Source of the DNA: Luteolibacter arcticus
GTDB taxonomy: Bacteria > Verrucomicrobiota > Verrucomicrobiia > Verrucomicrobiales > Akkermansiaceae
Direction of reading: 5' to 3'
Assembly (NCBI RefSeq): GCF_025950235.1
Contig: NZ_JAPDDT010000003.1
Coordinates: 496,001-560,000, forward strand
Length of the DNA stretch: 64,000 bases
Translations under genes and position numbers: made by a program
In this document: piece after piece, positions 8,632-16,470 of the stretch
Numbering within the stretch: position 1 is the stretch's first letter
Layout of the letters: each line of letters begins with the position of its first letter
Notes under the pieces: generated by a model
Told to the model about the DNA's origin: nothing
What the model saw: only the letters and a program-made list of their open reading frames with translations
Databases searched by the model: none

Positions 8632-9687
8632 TTAAGGCGTGCCGCCCTTCGGAATTTCGAGGGTTTGGGTCTTTCCGTCCTTGTCGGCGTACTCAACTTC
8701 GATCCCCGCGGGCGTGACTTTCTTGAGCAGGTAATCCTTCGTTGGAGCATCCGGCGGGAGCGCGAATTTGGTCATTTCCTCGACCTTGAATTCCTTGCCT
8801 CCGAAGCCGATGGCCTTCAGGTCAAGCACGGCGATCCGGTCATGGTAGGCGTTGGCCTCCAGCTCGGCATCCGGCAGGCCGGCCCGCGACTCATACTTGG
8901 TGCCCTTCTTGTTCTCCTTGAGCTCCTCGTAGAGCGCGATTTTCACCTTCTGGGTCAGCTTCGTTTTCTCGCTGGTGAAGTCGCGTTCCTCTAGCCCGGT
9001 GAATTTGAAGCGGTTGGCGAAGACGCCCTCCTTGAAGAAGGTGTCTCCCGGGCTGAGCATCTCCACCGCGCTGACGCGGTTCTGGAGGCGGGTGGTGGTG
9101 CCTGGAGCGAGTCCGACGAAACGGGGCGCCCACTTGCCACCGGATTCCAGACCGAACTGGACATACCACATCGTGGACTCGTCCTTGATGTAAGCCAACT
9201 TCGTGACCAGCGGCGGGAAGTCCTTGGCATCGACCGGATGGGTCTTGCCCTCGAATTCCTGGCGGTTGGTGAAGCCATCGCCGTCGTCGTCTCGATCCGG
9301 GGAATTTGCGAAGGTCATGTCGGCCTTGGTCTCGAGCCACCACTTGTTGGGAATGCCCGGGTGGACCGGTTCGCCTTTACGGGGATCGACCGACTTGGTC
9401 GCGTCGTTCTTGTCGGCAAACAGCGGAATCCCGACGAAGGTGTCCACCGGGCTGCCGTCATGCTCGGCCTGTTCGATCACCCGGTTGGAGGTGAGCGAGG
9501 AAACCGCCTTGGAAGCGGCGGGCGCCTCGGGCACTTCGATCGCCTTGCCCCCGGTCGAGGGGACATCGCGGGCAAAGTCGGCCTCAACGGCGCCGGATTT
9601 CATGAAACCCAAGCCGGCGAATGCAACGGCGGCCACGCCGCCAACGCCAAGCAGGATTTTTTCGAAGTTCTTTGGAAGCTGGGACAT
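8632..9687 (-). CDS. Bitopic pilus-cluster protein, Amuc_1099-like
   Basis: A 351-residue protein with a short cytoplasmic N-terminus, one transmembrane helix (about residues 11-29, ILLGVGGVAAVAFAGLGF) and a large periplasmic part. It carries one calcium-loop-like segment, DRDDDGDGFTNRQEFEGK (about residues 128-146), followed by a beta-rich domain with no motif I can name. It sits between the Amuc_1100-like gene (14-bp gap) and the secretin, all on one strand, so it is probably co-transcribed and acts in the same envelope complex, perhaps as an alignment or pilotin-like component linking the inner-membrane parts to the secretin. The correspondence with Amuc_1099 rests on position and general build, not an alignment. 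Confidence 0.75.
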   Translation of the reverse strand: MSQLPKNFEKILLGVGGVAAVAFAGLGFMKSGAVEADFARDVPSTGGKAIEVPEAPAASKAVSSLTSNRVIEQAEHDGSPVDTFVGIPLFADKNDATKSVDPRKGEPVHPGIPNKWWLETKADMTFANSPDRDDDGDGFTNRQEFEGKTHPVDAKDFPPLVTKLAYIKDESTMWYVQFGLESGGKWAPRFVGLAPGTTTRLQNRVSAVEMLSPGDTFFKEGVFANRFKFTGLEERDFTSEKTKLTQKVKIALYEELKENKKGTKYESRAGLPDAELEANAYHDRIAVLDLKAIGFGGKEFKVEEMTKFALPPDAPTKDYLLKKVTPAGIEVEYADKDGKTQTLEIPKGGTP

Positions 9688-9701
9688 GGAAGTAACAGGT
9701 T

Positions 9702-10787
9702 TTAGGGTTTCTGAGCTTCGACAGTGGCCTTCTTCGCTTCGACGGAGGCCTTCTTCGCGTCGACGGGGGCTTCAAGGAACTGAATGATATCGATCCGCAG
9801 GAAAACGTTGAGCTTCTCGGATCCGAGGACCTGCTGGAGGATCACTCCATCACCACCGGCAGCAGGAGCGGCGGCATCGGCTGGCGCTGCCGCAGGAGCT
9901 CCGGCAGGTGCAGGTGCAGCACCATCGGCAGGCGGGGCGGCGGGTTCATCACCGGGCAGCACGAAGCCACCGGCACCACCAGCACCGCCGAAGGGATCGG
10001 CAGCAGCGCCGCCTTCCGGCTTGGCTTCATCTTCACCGGTTTCGAAGTTGCCATCGGCGGCCGTCGGGGCCTTGGCCTTCTCATTGATCACCCGGATCGA
10101 GCGCACCACGTAGTAATGCGCTTTCGAATCATCGAGTGAAGAGACGAACTTGCGCAGCGAAGCCTCATTTCCGTAGAACGAGACCTCGACCGGCAGGGCC
10201 CGGTACGACTTGCCCTTGGCATCGAACGGCTTGCCACTCTCCTCCTCAAGCTGGGGACGGTGGATGTTGATCAGCTTGGTCGGGCCCGCAGCGGCAAGAT
10301 TCGCCATCAGCTCGCTGAGTGCTTCAAGCTGATAGGTCAGGATGCCGGTGGCACCCCGTTCCGGCGGGGACGTGGTGTAGGCTTCGAGGCCGAGGAAGAA
10401 CTCGCCCGGCAACTCGGTCGCCTGCGGCCGCACTTCGTCGAAGGCCTTCTTGGCGACATCCTTGGCCTTGAGCAGGGTATCGCTGAAAGCGGCGGGATCC
10501 ACGTTTGGCGGAGTCGGCGCGCGGAATTTGTCGAAGGCCTTCTGCATGTCGCCCACCGACTTCTCATAGTCGGTCACGGCCTTCTTCTTGGCCTGAAGGT
10601 TCGCCTCGCTCGGATAGACCTTGGCCTGTGCCATCTTCTCCACCTCGTCGGCGGCGGTGGTATATTCGTCCTTGGCAGCGGTATAGTCGCCCGAGGCTTT
10701 GACACCCCAGAAGATGAGGCCCGCGGCGGCAACGGCGGTGATGCCGCCCAAGCCGGCGGCAAATTTGTTTTCCTGGATCCAGCTCAT
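9702..10787 (-). CDS. Amuc_1100-like bitopic protein of the pilus-type cluster
   Basis: A 361-residue protein matching what I remember of Akkermansia Amuc_1100, the outer-membrane-associated protein studied for host TLR2 signalling. Shared features are the start MSWIQENKFAAG, a single transmembrane helix (about residues 9-28), then a helical segment with YPSEANLQ and KAVTDYEKSVG. A two-lobed alpha/beta domain follows with LGLEAYTTSPP, TYQLEALSELMANLAAAG, IHRPQLEEE and VVRSIRVINEKAKAP. The last third is a low-complexity Ala/Pro/Gly linker, then a final strand VFLRIDIIQFLEAP and a short Lys/Ala/Glu tail with three near repeats of KKASVEA. The fold recalls PilO/GspM-type components, so a structural role in a type IV pilus-like machine is likely. 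Immunological activity cannot be inferred from the sequence. Confidence 0.85.
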   Translation of the reverse strand: MSWIQENKFAAGLGGITAVAAAGLIFWGVKASGDYTAAKDEYTTAADEVEKMAQAKVYPSEANLQAKKKAVTDYEKSVGDMQKAFDKFRAPTPPNVDPAAFSDTLLKAKDVAKKAFDEVRPQATELPGEFFLGLEAYTTSPPERGATGILTYQLEALSELMANLAAAGPTKLINIHRPQLEEESGKPFDAKGKSYRALPVEVSFYGNEASLRKFVSSLDDSKAHYYVVRSIRVINEKAKAPTAADGNFETGEDEAKPEGGAAADPFGGAGGAGGFVLPGDEPAAPPADGAAPAPAGAPAAAPADAAAPAAGGDGVILQQVLGSEKLNVFLRIDIIQFLEAPVDAKKASVEAKKATVEAQKP

Positions 10788-10818
10788 GGTCGAGGCGTGT
10801 TAAAAGGGTTTTGAAAAA

Positions 10819-12693
10819 TCACTTGATGGGGACCTCGCGGGAAAGCGGGATGATGACCTCGAAAGGAGCTGCGAATTCAGATTCGAGCGGGGCGCTTTCG
10901 AGCTGTTTGACGAGCTGGGGGTCCTCCAGCGTCACATCCATCGGCTTGCCCTTGGGGTCGGTGCCGACGGCGGTGAAGCGGAGGTGCTGGGGATTGTCGC
11001 GGAGGCGCTTGATCAGGTCGTAGATCAAGTTGCTGCCGCGGGGATTACCTTCGCCGGCGCGCCAGAAGCCCTTGAGGCGAATGGCATTGGCAGCGGCAAT
11101 CGGCTCCTTCTCACCCGGGGCCAGCTTGACCGGCTTGCCCCTGCTATCGACCTTTTGCTCGATCTTGATGTTTTCCAACCCGGTGACGCCGTAGCCCGCA
11201 GTGAAGAACTCGCTCTTCACCGTGGACTTCGACTTCTTGATGTCCTCGGGGGTGCCGAGCGGGTTGTAGTTGAAGACCGGATCAAAGTCGGTGATCCACG
11301 CGGAGTCGCTGGCAAAGCCGGCCTGAATCTCCTGGATCAGTTCCGGCCAGAAGGTCCGGGCGGCCTCGGTATCGGTGTATTGGGTCGCGAGGGCGACGAG
11401 CTGGTCCTCCTTCTTGAACTGGCTTTCGATCGGATCCGCCACGCTCTTGAGCTGATCCTTCTGCTCGGTCATCTTCTGCGCCTCGTCTTTGGCCTTGGCG
11501 GCGGCCAAGCTGCCGAGCACTGCCCAGGCGGCGAGACCGACCAGGAAGGCGGCGGCAGCACCGATGAAGAATGGCTTCTGCTTCTCCACCTGGCGGGCGG
11601 CCTGAACCTTGGTCGGGACGAGGTCGATGTTGATCGACGACTTGCCGGTGGCGCGCAGGCCGAGACCGATGAGTTCCCCCATCAGGTGGGCTTCGCGACC
11701 GAGCTTGTCGGTGTCCACATTCTTGCCGACGGCGACCGCGCCGACCGGATTGAAGAACTCGACCGGCAGGTGGAGCTTCTCTTCGAAGAACTCCTTGGTG
11801 TAGGGCAGGTTCGCACCGCCACCGGCCAGGATGATGCGCTTCGGCGCATTGCCACCCTGCTGGCTGCGATAGTAGTTGGTCGTGCGGGCGATTTCCGCGG
11901 GAAGCTGGCCGAGCGCGTTGCGGATCGTGGTGGCCAGCGCAGCGGTCGTTTCATCGAGCTGCTCGGTGTGACCGCCGCCGAGTGCAACCAGACCGCCGTG
12001 GGTCTTGTGACCTTCAGCCTCGGGGAAGGAAACGCCGTATTCCTTGGAGATCGCGGAGGTGATCGAGACACCGCCGCGGTTCACGCTGCGGGTGAAGAAG
12101 CGCTTGCCCTCGATGTAGAGCAGGTCGGTGGACTTCGCACCGATGTCGATCAATAGCACCGGTTCGCTCACGGCCGGGTAAGCGGCGCGGAAGGCATTGT
12201 AGAGGGCCATCGGGGCCACATCCACCTCAGCGGTGGTGAGGCCGGAGCTGGTGACCGACTCATTGAGTTCGTCGAGCGACTCCGCCTTGATGGCGACGAT
12301 CACGACTTCCTTCTCACCGGCGCTTTCGAGGATCTCGTAATCCCAGACGACTTCGTTGAGCGGGAAAGGAACGTGCTGCTGGGCCTCGAAGGTGACGAGC
12401 TGTTCGATATCGTCGTCACCCAGCGGTGGCAGCTTCACGAAGCGGGTGAAGACGGACTGGCCGGAGACCGCGTAGCGGACCCGGGCTTTACCGGCCTTCA
12501 AGCGCTGGGCGAGCTGGCCGATCGCAAAGCCGATCTGTGCCGGACGGGATGCTTCGGTGGACGGATCGGCGAGGATCACTTCGCTGTCGTAGGCCTTGAG
12601 AACGAGGCCGCCGGATTTCGACGGTTCGAACACGGCCATGCTCACGCGTTGGGAGCCGATGTTGAGGGCAATTGAGGACTGTGTGTCAGCCAT
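10819..12693 (-). CDS. pilM: PilM-like actin-fold ATPase fused to a PilN-like membrane domain
   Basis: A 624-residue protein with two parts. Residues 1 to about 365 are a PilM-type actin-like ATPase: ALNIGSQRVSMAVF is the phosphate-1 region, LLIDIGAKSTDLLYI the phosphate-2 region and RIILAGGGANLPYT the adenosine motif. A type IV pilus PilM segment, QLVTFEAQQHVPFPL, lies in between. A transmembrane helix at about residues 377-398 then leads to a coiled-coil and periplasmic domain (KAKDEAQKMTEQKDQL onward) resembling PilN. In proteobacteria PilM and PilN are separate and bind through the PilN N-terminal tail; here the join makes that contact covalent. It is the second gene of the cluster. No PilB/PilT motor ATPase, PilC or pilin gene is in the window. 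Confidence 0.88.
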   Translation of the reverse strand: MADTQSSIALNIGSQRVSMAVFEPSKSGGLVLKAYDSEVILADPSTEASRPAQIGFAIGQLAQRLKAGKARVRYAVSGQSVFTRFVKLPPLGDDDIEQLVTFEAQQHVPFPLNEVVWDYEILESAGEKEVVIVAIKAESLDELNESVTSSGLTTAEVDVAPMALYNAFRAAYPAVSEPVLLIDIGAKSTDLLYIEGKRFFTRSVNRGGVSITSAISKEYGVSFPEAEGHKTHGGLVALGGGHTEQLDETTAALATTIRNALGQLPAEIARTTNYYRSQQGGNAPKRIILAGGGANLPYTKEFFEEKLHLPVEFFNPVGAVAVGKNVDTDKLGREAHLMGELIGLGLRATGKSSINIDLVPTKVQAARQVEKQKPFFIGAAAAFLVGLAAWAVLGSLAAAKAKDEAQKMTEQKDQLKSVADPIESQFKKEDQLVALATQYTDTEAARTFWPELIQEIQAGFASDSAWITDFDPVFNYNPLGTPEDIKKSKSTVKSEFFTAGYGVTGLENIKIEQKVDSRGKPVKLAPGEKEPIAAANAIRLKGFWRAGEGNPRGSNLIYDLIKRLRDNPQHLRFTAVGTDPKGKPMDVTLEDPQLVKQLESAPLESEFAAPFEVIIPLSREVPIK

Positions 12694-12750
12694 GACGGGC
12701 TTTGGGAAAAACGGGGTTTTAGCGTCGGAAAACGGGGACGCGGAAGAGAA

Positions 12751-13386
12751 TCAACGCTCCTTCTGGATCTCGGCGTAGCGATCCCACCAGGCCATCGCGA
12801 ACGGAGTTTCATCCTTGTTCAGGAGCGGGAACTTGTCGCTCTGATCGGAAAGGCTGCCGGCTTCCCACCATTTGTCCGGCTTCTTCTGGGCGGCCTGGCC
12901 GACCTTCTCGCCATTGACCAGGACTTCGATGCCGACCGCTTCGACGTCGCCCTTGCCGGCCTTGTCCTTGCCGGTCACGCGCTTGAGCATGCTCGGCGAC
13001 ATGTAGACCGAGCTGAAGATCTCCTCATCCACCGGCACGTTGATGTGGATGATGGTCTTGGTGAGCTTGATGAAGTTCTTGCCCTCGGGATTCTTGAAGG
13101 CGACGTACCACTTCACGGTCACCTGATCGATGAAGCCGGCCTTCTTCTGTTCGGCATTCGTGGCCGGGATCTTGATGCCGGCTTCCACCTCGAGCCAATC
13201 CTTCGGCTTGAAATTCTTTCCTTTGACTCCCTGCACGTCTGGCGACGGGATGTCGTCGAAGATCATATTGCCCACATCGGCCTTGCCTTGGGCATGGGCC
13301 GGGACCGCCAGGAACGCGAGGGCAGCAACGGAAGCGGTGACGGCGGCGAGCGCCGTCCTACGGAATGAACGTGGACAATGTTTCAT
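12751..13386 (-). CDS. Secreted first-gene protein of the pilus-type cluster, Amuc_1102-like
   Basis: A 211-residue exported protein starting at the ATG at 13386, giving the signal peptide MKHCPRSFRRTALAAVTA and a likely cleavage after AHA. An upstream frame extension to 13584 overlaps the divergent aroD promoter area and is not believable. The mature part is a compact beta-rich domain with KDWLEVEAGIKIPA, QVTVKWYVAFKN and a Trp-rich end (KWWEAGSL, AMAWWDRY). I recognise no enzymatic motif. It opens the five-gene minus-strand cluster, so it is probably exported to the periplasm or cell surface as part of the same machine. The assignment to the Amuc_1102 position is based on order and size. 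Confidence 0.75.
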   Translation of the reverse strand: MKHCPRSFRRTALAAVTASVAALAFLAVPAHAQGKADVGNMIFDDIPSPDVQGVKGKNFKPKDWLEVEAGIKIPATNAEQKKAGFIDQVTVKWYVAFKNPEGKNFIKLTKTIIHINVPVDEEIFSSVYMSPSMLKRVTGKDKAGKGDVEAVGIEVLVNGEKVGQAAQKKPDKWWEAGSLSDQSDKFPLLNKDETPFAMAWWDRYAEIQKER

Positions 13387-13506
13387 TGGTGGGCTTTCGG
13401 TTTTTGGAGAACTAGGGAATGGGTCCCTGTATTGACCAGAGAAATTCGCGCCGCGAAGGAGAAAAATCCATCCGGTATTTACATCGGAGACGCGGAGCAT
13501 CGACCG

Positions 13507-14256
13507 ATGCAGTTGACAGGCGCGCGGGCTGCCGTTTCTGCTGCCGCAGTGAGCCGTCCGCAAGTGATTCTGAACCCTGCACAACCGCGGGTCGTGGGGA
13601 GTTTCGGAAATGTGGATAGCCTAGCAGCTACCACCTATCAACATGCCTTGGCAGCCTGCGACCTATTGGAGGTCCGTCTGGACCTGTTGGAGCACCCGGA
13701 AACCCGCCCATGGGCGCACCTTTCGGGCCTGCCGATCCTCTTCACCGCCCGCCGCGGCGACGAGGGTGGCGCGGGCGATCTGAGCCCGGAACGGCGGAGC
13801 CAATTGCTGGAGTCGGTGCTGGAGGAAGCCGCGCTCATCGATGTCGAGCTGGTTTCAGCCGGCGAAATGGCCGGGGTATTGGAGAAATCCGCCGCGCTGG
13901 GCGTGCCGTGGGTGGCCTCGTGGCACGATTTCGAAGGCCGGGCGGACTCCTTTGGCAAAATCCCCGCAATGGCCGAGCAGGCGGCGACAGCCGGTGCCGC
14001 GTGCTTCAAGGCAGCGGTCCGCCTGCACCACATGGCCGATCTCGCCAAGCTCGCGGGCCTGCTTACCCAGCCCCTTCCCCTCCCCCTTTCCCTCATGGGC
14101 ATGGGTCGCCTCGCCCCGGTCTCACGCCTGCTCTGCGCCCAGTACGGCTCGGTGCTGAACTACGGCTACCTCGGCGATGCTCCCACGGCTCCCGGCCAAT
14201 GGAGCGCCGGACTTTTGAAGGCAGCCGTGAGCGCTTCAGAGATAGGTCTCACATGA
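13507..14256 (+). CDS. aroD: Type I 3-dehydroquinate dehydratase
   Basis: A 249-residue class I dehydroquinase, the third shikimate-pathway enzyme, converting 3-dehydroquinate to 3-dehydroshikimate through a Schiff base. The active-site elements are readable: LIDVELVS holds the conserved acidic residue, WHDFEGR holds the catalytic His, and CFKAAVRLHH holds the Schiff-base Lys. The substrate-binding end is marked by SLMGMGRLAPVSRLL. I chose the ATG at 13507 because the upstream extension to 13378 has no family similarity and runs across the divergent pilus-cluster start. The end is 10 bp from the stop of the convergent DinG-family gene. Confidence 0.88.
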   Translation: MQLTGARAAVSAAAVSRPQVILNPAQPRVVGSFGNVDSLAATTYQHALAACDLLEVRLDLLEHPETRPWAHLSGLPILFTARRGDEGGAGDLSPERRSQLLESVLEEAALIDVELVSAGEMAGVLEKSAALGVPWVASWHDFEGRADSFGKIPAMAEQAATAGAACFKAAVRLHHMADLAKLAGLLTQPLPLPLSLMGMGRLAPVSRLLCAQYGSVLNYGYLGDAPTAPGQWSAGLLKAAVSASEIGLT

Positions 14257-14266
14257 CCTATACGAC

Positions 14267-16264
14267 CTATTGAACAATCTCCACCGGTGCCTTCGGCAAG
14301 GCATCCAAAAACAAGCGCCCGTAGCGCTTCGTGAGAATCCGGTTGTCCAGGATGCTCACCAGCCCGCTGTCCTTCGCCGTCCGGATCAGGCGGCCGACAC
14401 CTTGGCGCAGCTTGAGAATCGCCTCCGGCACCGAGTAGTCCATGAAGGGGTTGCCGCCCTCTGCCTCAAGCGCTTCCAACCGCGACTGGGTCAGCGGGTG
14501 ATCCGGCACCGCGAAGGGCAGCCGCGTCACCACCACGTTTGAAAGCGTCTCCCCCGGCACGTCCACGCCGGTCCAAAAGCTGTCCGTGCCGAAGAGCACG
14601 CTGTGCACGTCCCGGCGGAATTCCTCCACCATCCGGTGCCGCGGCATGCCGTCGCCTTGCACTAACAGCCGCCAGCCATTCCCCTCGAAGTGTTTCCTTA
14701 ACTTCTCCGCCGCATCCCGCATCGTGCGGTAGCTGGTGAAGAGCACGAAGGCCTTGCCCTCGCTCGCCTCCACCGCGGCGCGGATCGCCTCGATCATGGC
14801 CTTGCCGTACTGCGGGCTGCTCGGCTCGGGCATGTTCTTCCAGATGCGGATTTTCATCTGCCGCTCGAAATCGAAAGGGCTGCCGATGCACAGCGCGGGC
14901 ACCTCCTCCGCCCCCACCCGGCCGCGGAACCAGCCGAGCAGCGGGTCCCCCACCCCCAGCGTGGCGCTGGTCATGATGCAGCTCTTGCCCTCGCCGAAAA
15001 GCAGCGGCCGCAGCTTGTCCGCCACATGGATCGGCGCGGCGTGGAGTGAAAACAGGCTTTCGTCCCGGCCCGAGCGTTCGATCCAATGGACGTTGTCGTC
15101 GCTGCTCTGGTCGAGGAAGCAGCCGATCGCCCCGTGGGCCTCGCGCAGCTTCCGCGAGGCATCCTGAAGCTCGGCCTTGGTGGTCTCGCTTTCGACATCG
15201 GCGGCCAAGGCATCGATCTCCTGCCAGAGCTTCCGCAAAGGTTCAGCCGCGCGGTTCGGCACCAGCTCCGGCTGGCGGACGCGCCATTCTTTCGAGTATT
15301 CGCCGAAGCTCGCCGCATGGCCCAGGTCGCCGAAAAACTCGTCCGCCGCCTTCAGTGCCTCCTCCACCGCAAACAGCGCCGAGGACTTCCGGAACGACCG
15401 CAGCACGCCCTTCTTGGTCCGCGGATTGTAGAGCCGCTGGAGATCGAAGCGCATCCCCGCCTGGCTGACCCGCAGGCCGAGCTGCACCGCCGCGACCTGC
15501 TCCAGCGTGTGCGCTTCATCCAGCACCACGAAGTCATTCGGGAACAGGAAGCCGGACGGCCGCTCCTGCTCCAGGTTCTCGCCGGTGTCCATCAGCGCGA
15601 AGAACAGCGTGTGGTTCACCACCACCAGCTTCGCCTCGGCCGCGGCCTTGCGGGCCTCTTGGAAAAAGCAATTCCCCCGCGGCCCGCAGTAGCGCGCGGT
15701 GCAGATGTGGGCCTCCGAGCAAACCTGCAGCCAGACCTTCATCGATGGCTGGAACTCCAGATCGCTCAGCGTGCCATCCTGCGTCGCCTCCGCCCAACGG
15801 CGGATCTGCTCCAGTTCCTCGCTCTCGGTGGAGGTGAAGAGATCGCCGGATTGCTCGAAGGCCCGCTTGAGCCGCGCCGGGCACAGGTAATTCTGCCGGC
15901 CTTTCAAAAGGACCGCTGGCAGCTCGTGGCCCAGCAGCTTGCGGACAATCGGGATGTCCTTCCGGATGAGCTGCTCCTGTAGATTGATCGTATGGGTGGA
16001 AATGATCGCCTTCCGCCCCGTTTGCAGCGCGAAGCGCGCCGCGGGAATCAGATAGGCCAGCGATTTGCCGACGCCGGTGCCCGCCTCGGCGACGAGGCAG
16101 CGCTTTTCCACCAGCGCCTGCGCCACCGCCATCGCGAGCTGCTGCTGCTCCGGCCGGAACTCGAAGTCCCGCGACCGCGCCATGCTGCCCTCATTGGAAA
16201 AAGCCAGCCCGATTTCCTCGACGAATGCGTCGGGCAGCGGCTGTCCCTCGAGGGTGGAAATCAT
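14267..16264 (-). CDS. dinG: DinG-family ATP-dependent DNA helicase (XPD-like, iron-sulfur)
   Basis: A 665-residue superfamily 2 5'-3' helicase of the DinG/XPD group. Motif I is AEAGTGVGKSLAYLIP, motif II is the DEAH box VVLDEAHTLEQVA, and motif VI is RQGVGRLIRT. Four cysteines between motifs I and II (NYLCPARL, EAHIC, RYCG, GNCFF) fit the [4Fe-4S] cluster domain. A VVNHTLFF motif follows it, as in DinG. Such helicases unwind R-loops and D-loops during replication stress. The ATG at 16264 is preferred; the 58-residue extension upstream reads through the palindromic repeat at 16316-16419 and has only simple Arg/Lys/Phe-rich sequence. It is convergent with aroD and divergent from the permease gene. 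Confidence 0.88.
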   Translation of the reverse strand: MISTLEGQPLPDAFVEEIGLAFSNEGSMARSRDFEFRPEQQQLAMAVAQALVEKRCLVAEAGTGVGKSLAYLIPAARFALQTGRKAIISTHTINLQEQLIRKDIPIVRKLLGHELPAVLLKGRQNYLCPARLKRAFEQSGDLFTSTESEELEQIRRWAEATQDGTLSDLEFQPSMKVWLQVCSEAHICTARYCGPRGNCFFQEARKAAAEAKLVVVNHTLFFALMDTGENLEQERPSGFLFPNDFVVLDEAHTLEQVAAVQLGLRVSQAGMRFDLQRLYNPRTKKGVLRSFRKSSALFAVEEALKAADEFFGDLGHAASFGEYSKEWRVRQPELVPNRAAEPLRKLWQEIDALAADVESETTKAELQDASRKLREAHGAIGCFLDQSSDDNVHWIERSGRDESLFSLHAAPIHVADKLRPLLFGEGKSCIMTSATLGVGDPLLGWFRGRVGAEEVPALCIGSPFDFERQMKIRIWKNMPEPSSPQYGKAMIEAIRAAVEASEGKAFVLFTSYRTMRDAAEKLRKHFEGNGWRLLVQGDGMPRHRMVEEFRRDVHSVLFGTDSFWTGVDVPGETLSNVVVTRLPFAVPDHPLTQSRLEALEAEGGNPFMDYSVPEAILKLRQGVGRLIRTAKDSGLVSILDNRILTKRYGRLFLDALPKAPVEIVQ

Positions 16265-16315
16265 GCGAGCCACATTGCGCCGGGACGCGGCCGGAAAGCC
16301 AAGCGCCAATCGGAA

Positions 16316-16419
16316 GGGAGAACAACGAAACGAACGAAATCGACGAAAGGTAAGGCAGGAGGATTCAACTTCAGACTGTTTAGATTTCGTTCGTTTCGCT
16401 CGTTTCGTTGTTTCCTCCC
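16316..16419. repeat. Palindromic GAAACGAACGAAAT repeat between dinG and the permease gene
   Basis: The left arm (16316-16345) reads GGGAG, AACAACGAAACGAACG, AAATCGACG. The right arm (16382-16419) is its imperfect reverse complement with one extra GAAACGA-like word. The arms are built from repeats of CGAAA/CGAACGAAA and would form a stem of about 30 bp with a loop of about 36 bases. It lies in the divergent promoter region. A related single arm occurs at 45041-45077. Confidence 0.7.
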
Positions 16420-16470
16420 CTCTGTCATCGGGAGTCAACCGACGGCCTTTACAAACGACCGTTCCACCGC

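Noticed and set aside
6331-8994. Very long plus-strand open frame opposite the secretin gene
   Set aside because: It is antisense to a gene with clear secretin motifs, is Arg/Gly/Val-rich without domains, and exists because high GC content removes stop codons.
10984-12156. Plus-strand open frame opposite pilM
   Set aside because: Antisense to actin-fold ATPase motifs; no start signal or recognisable domain.
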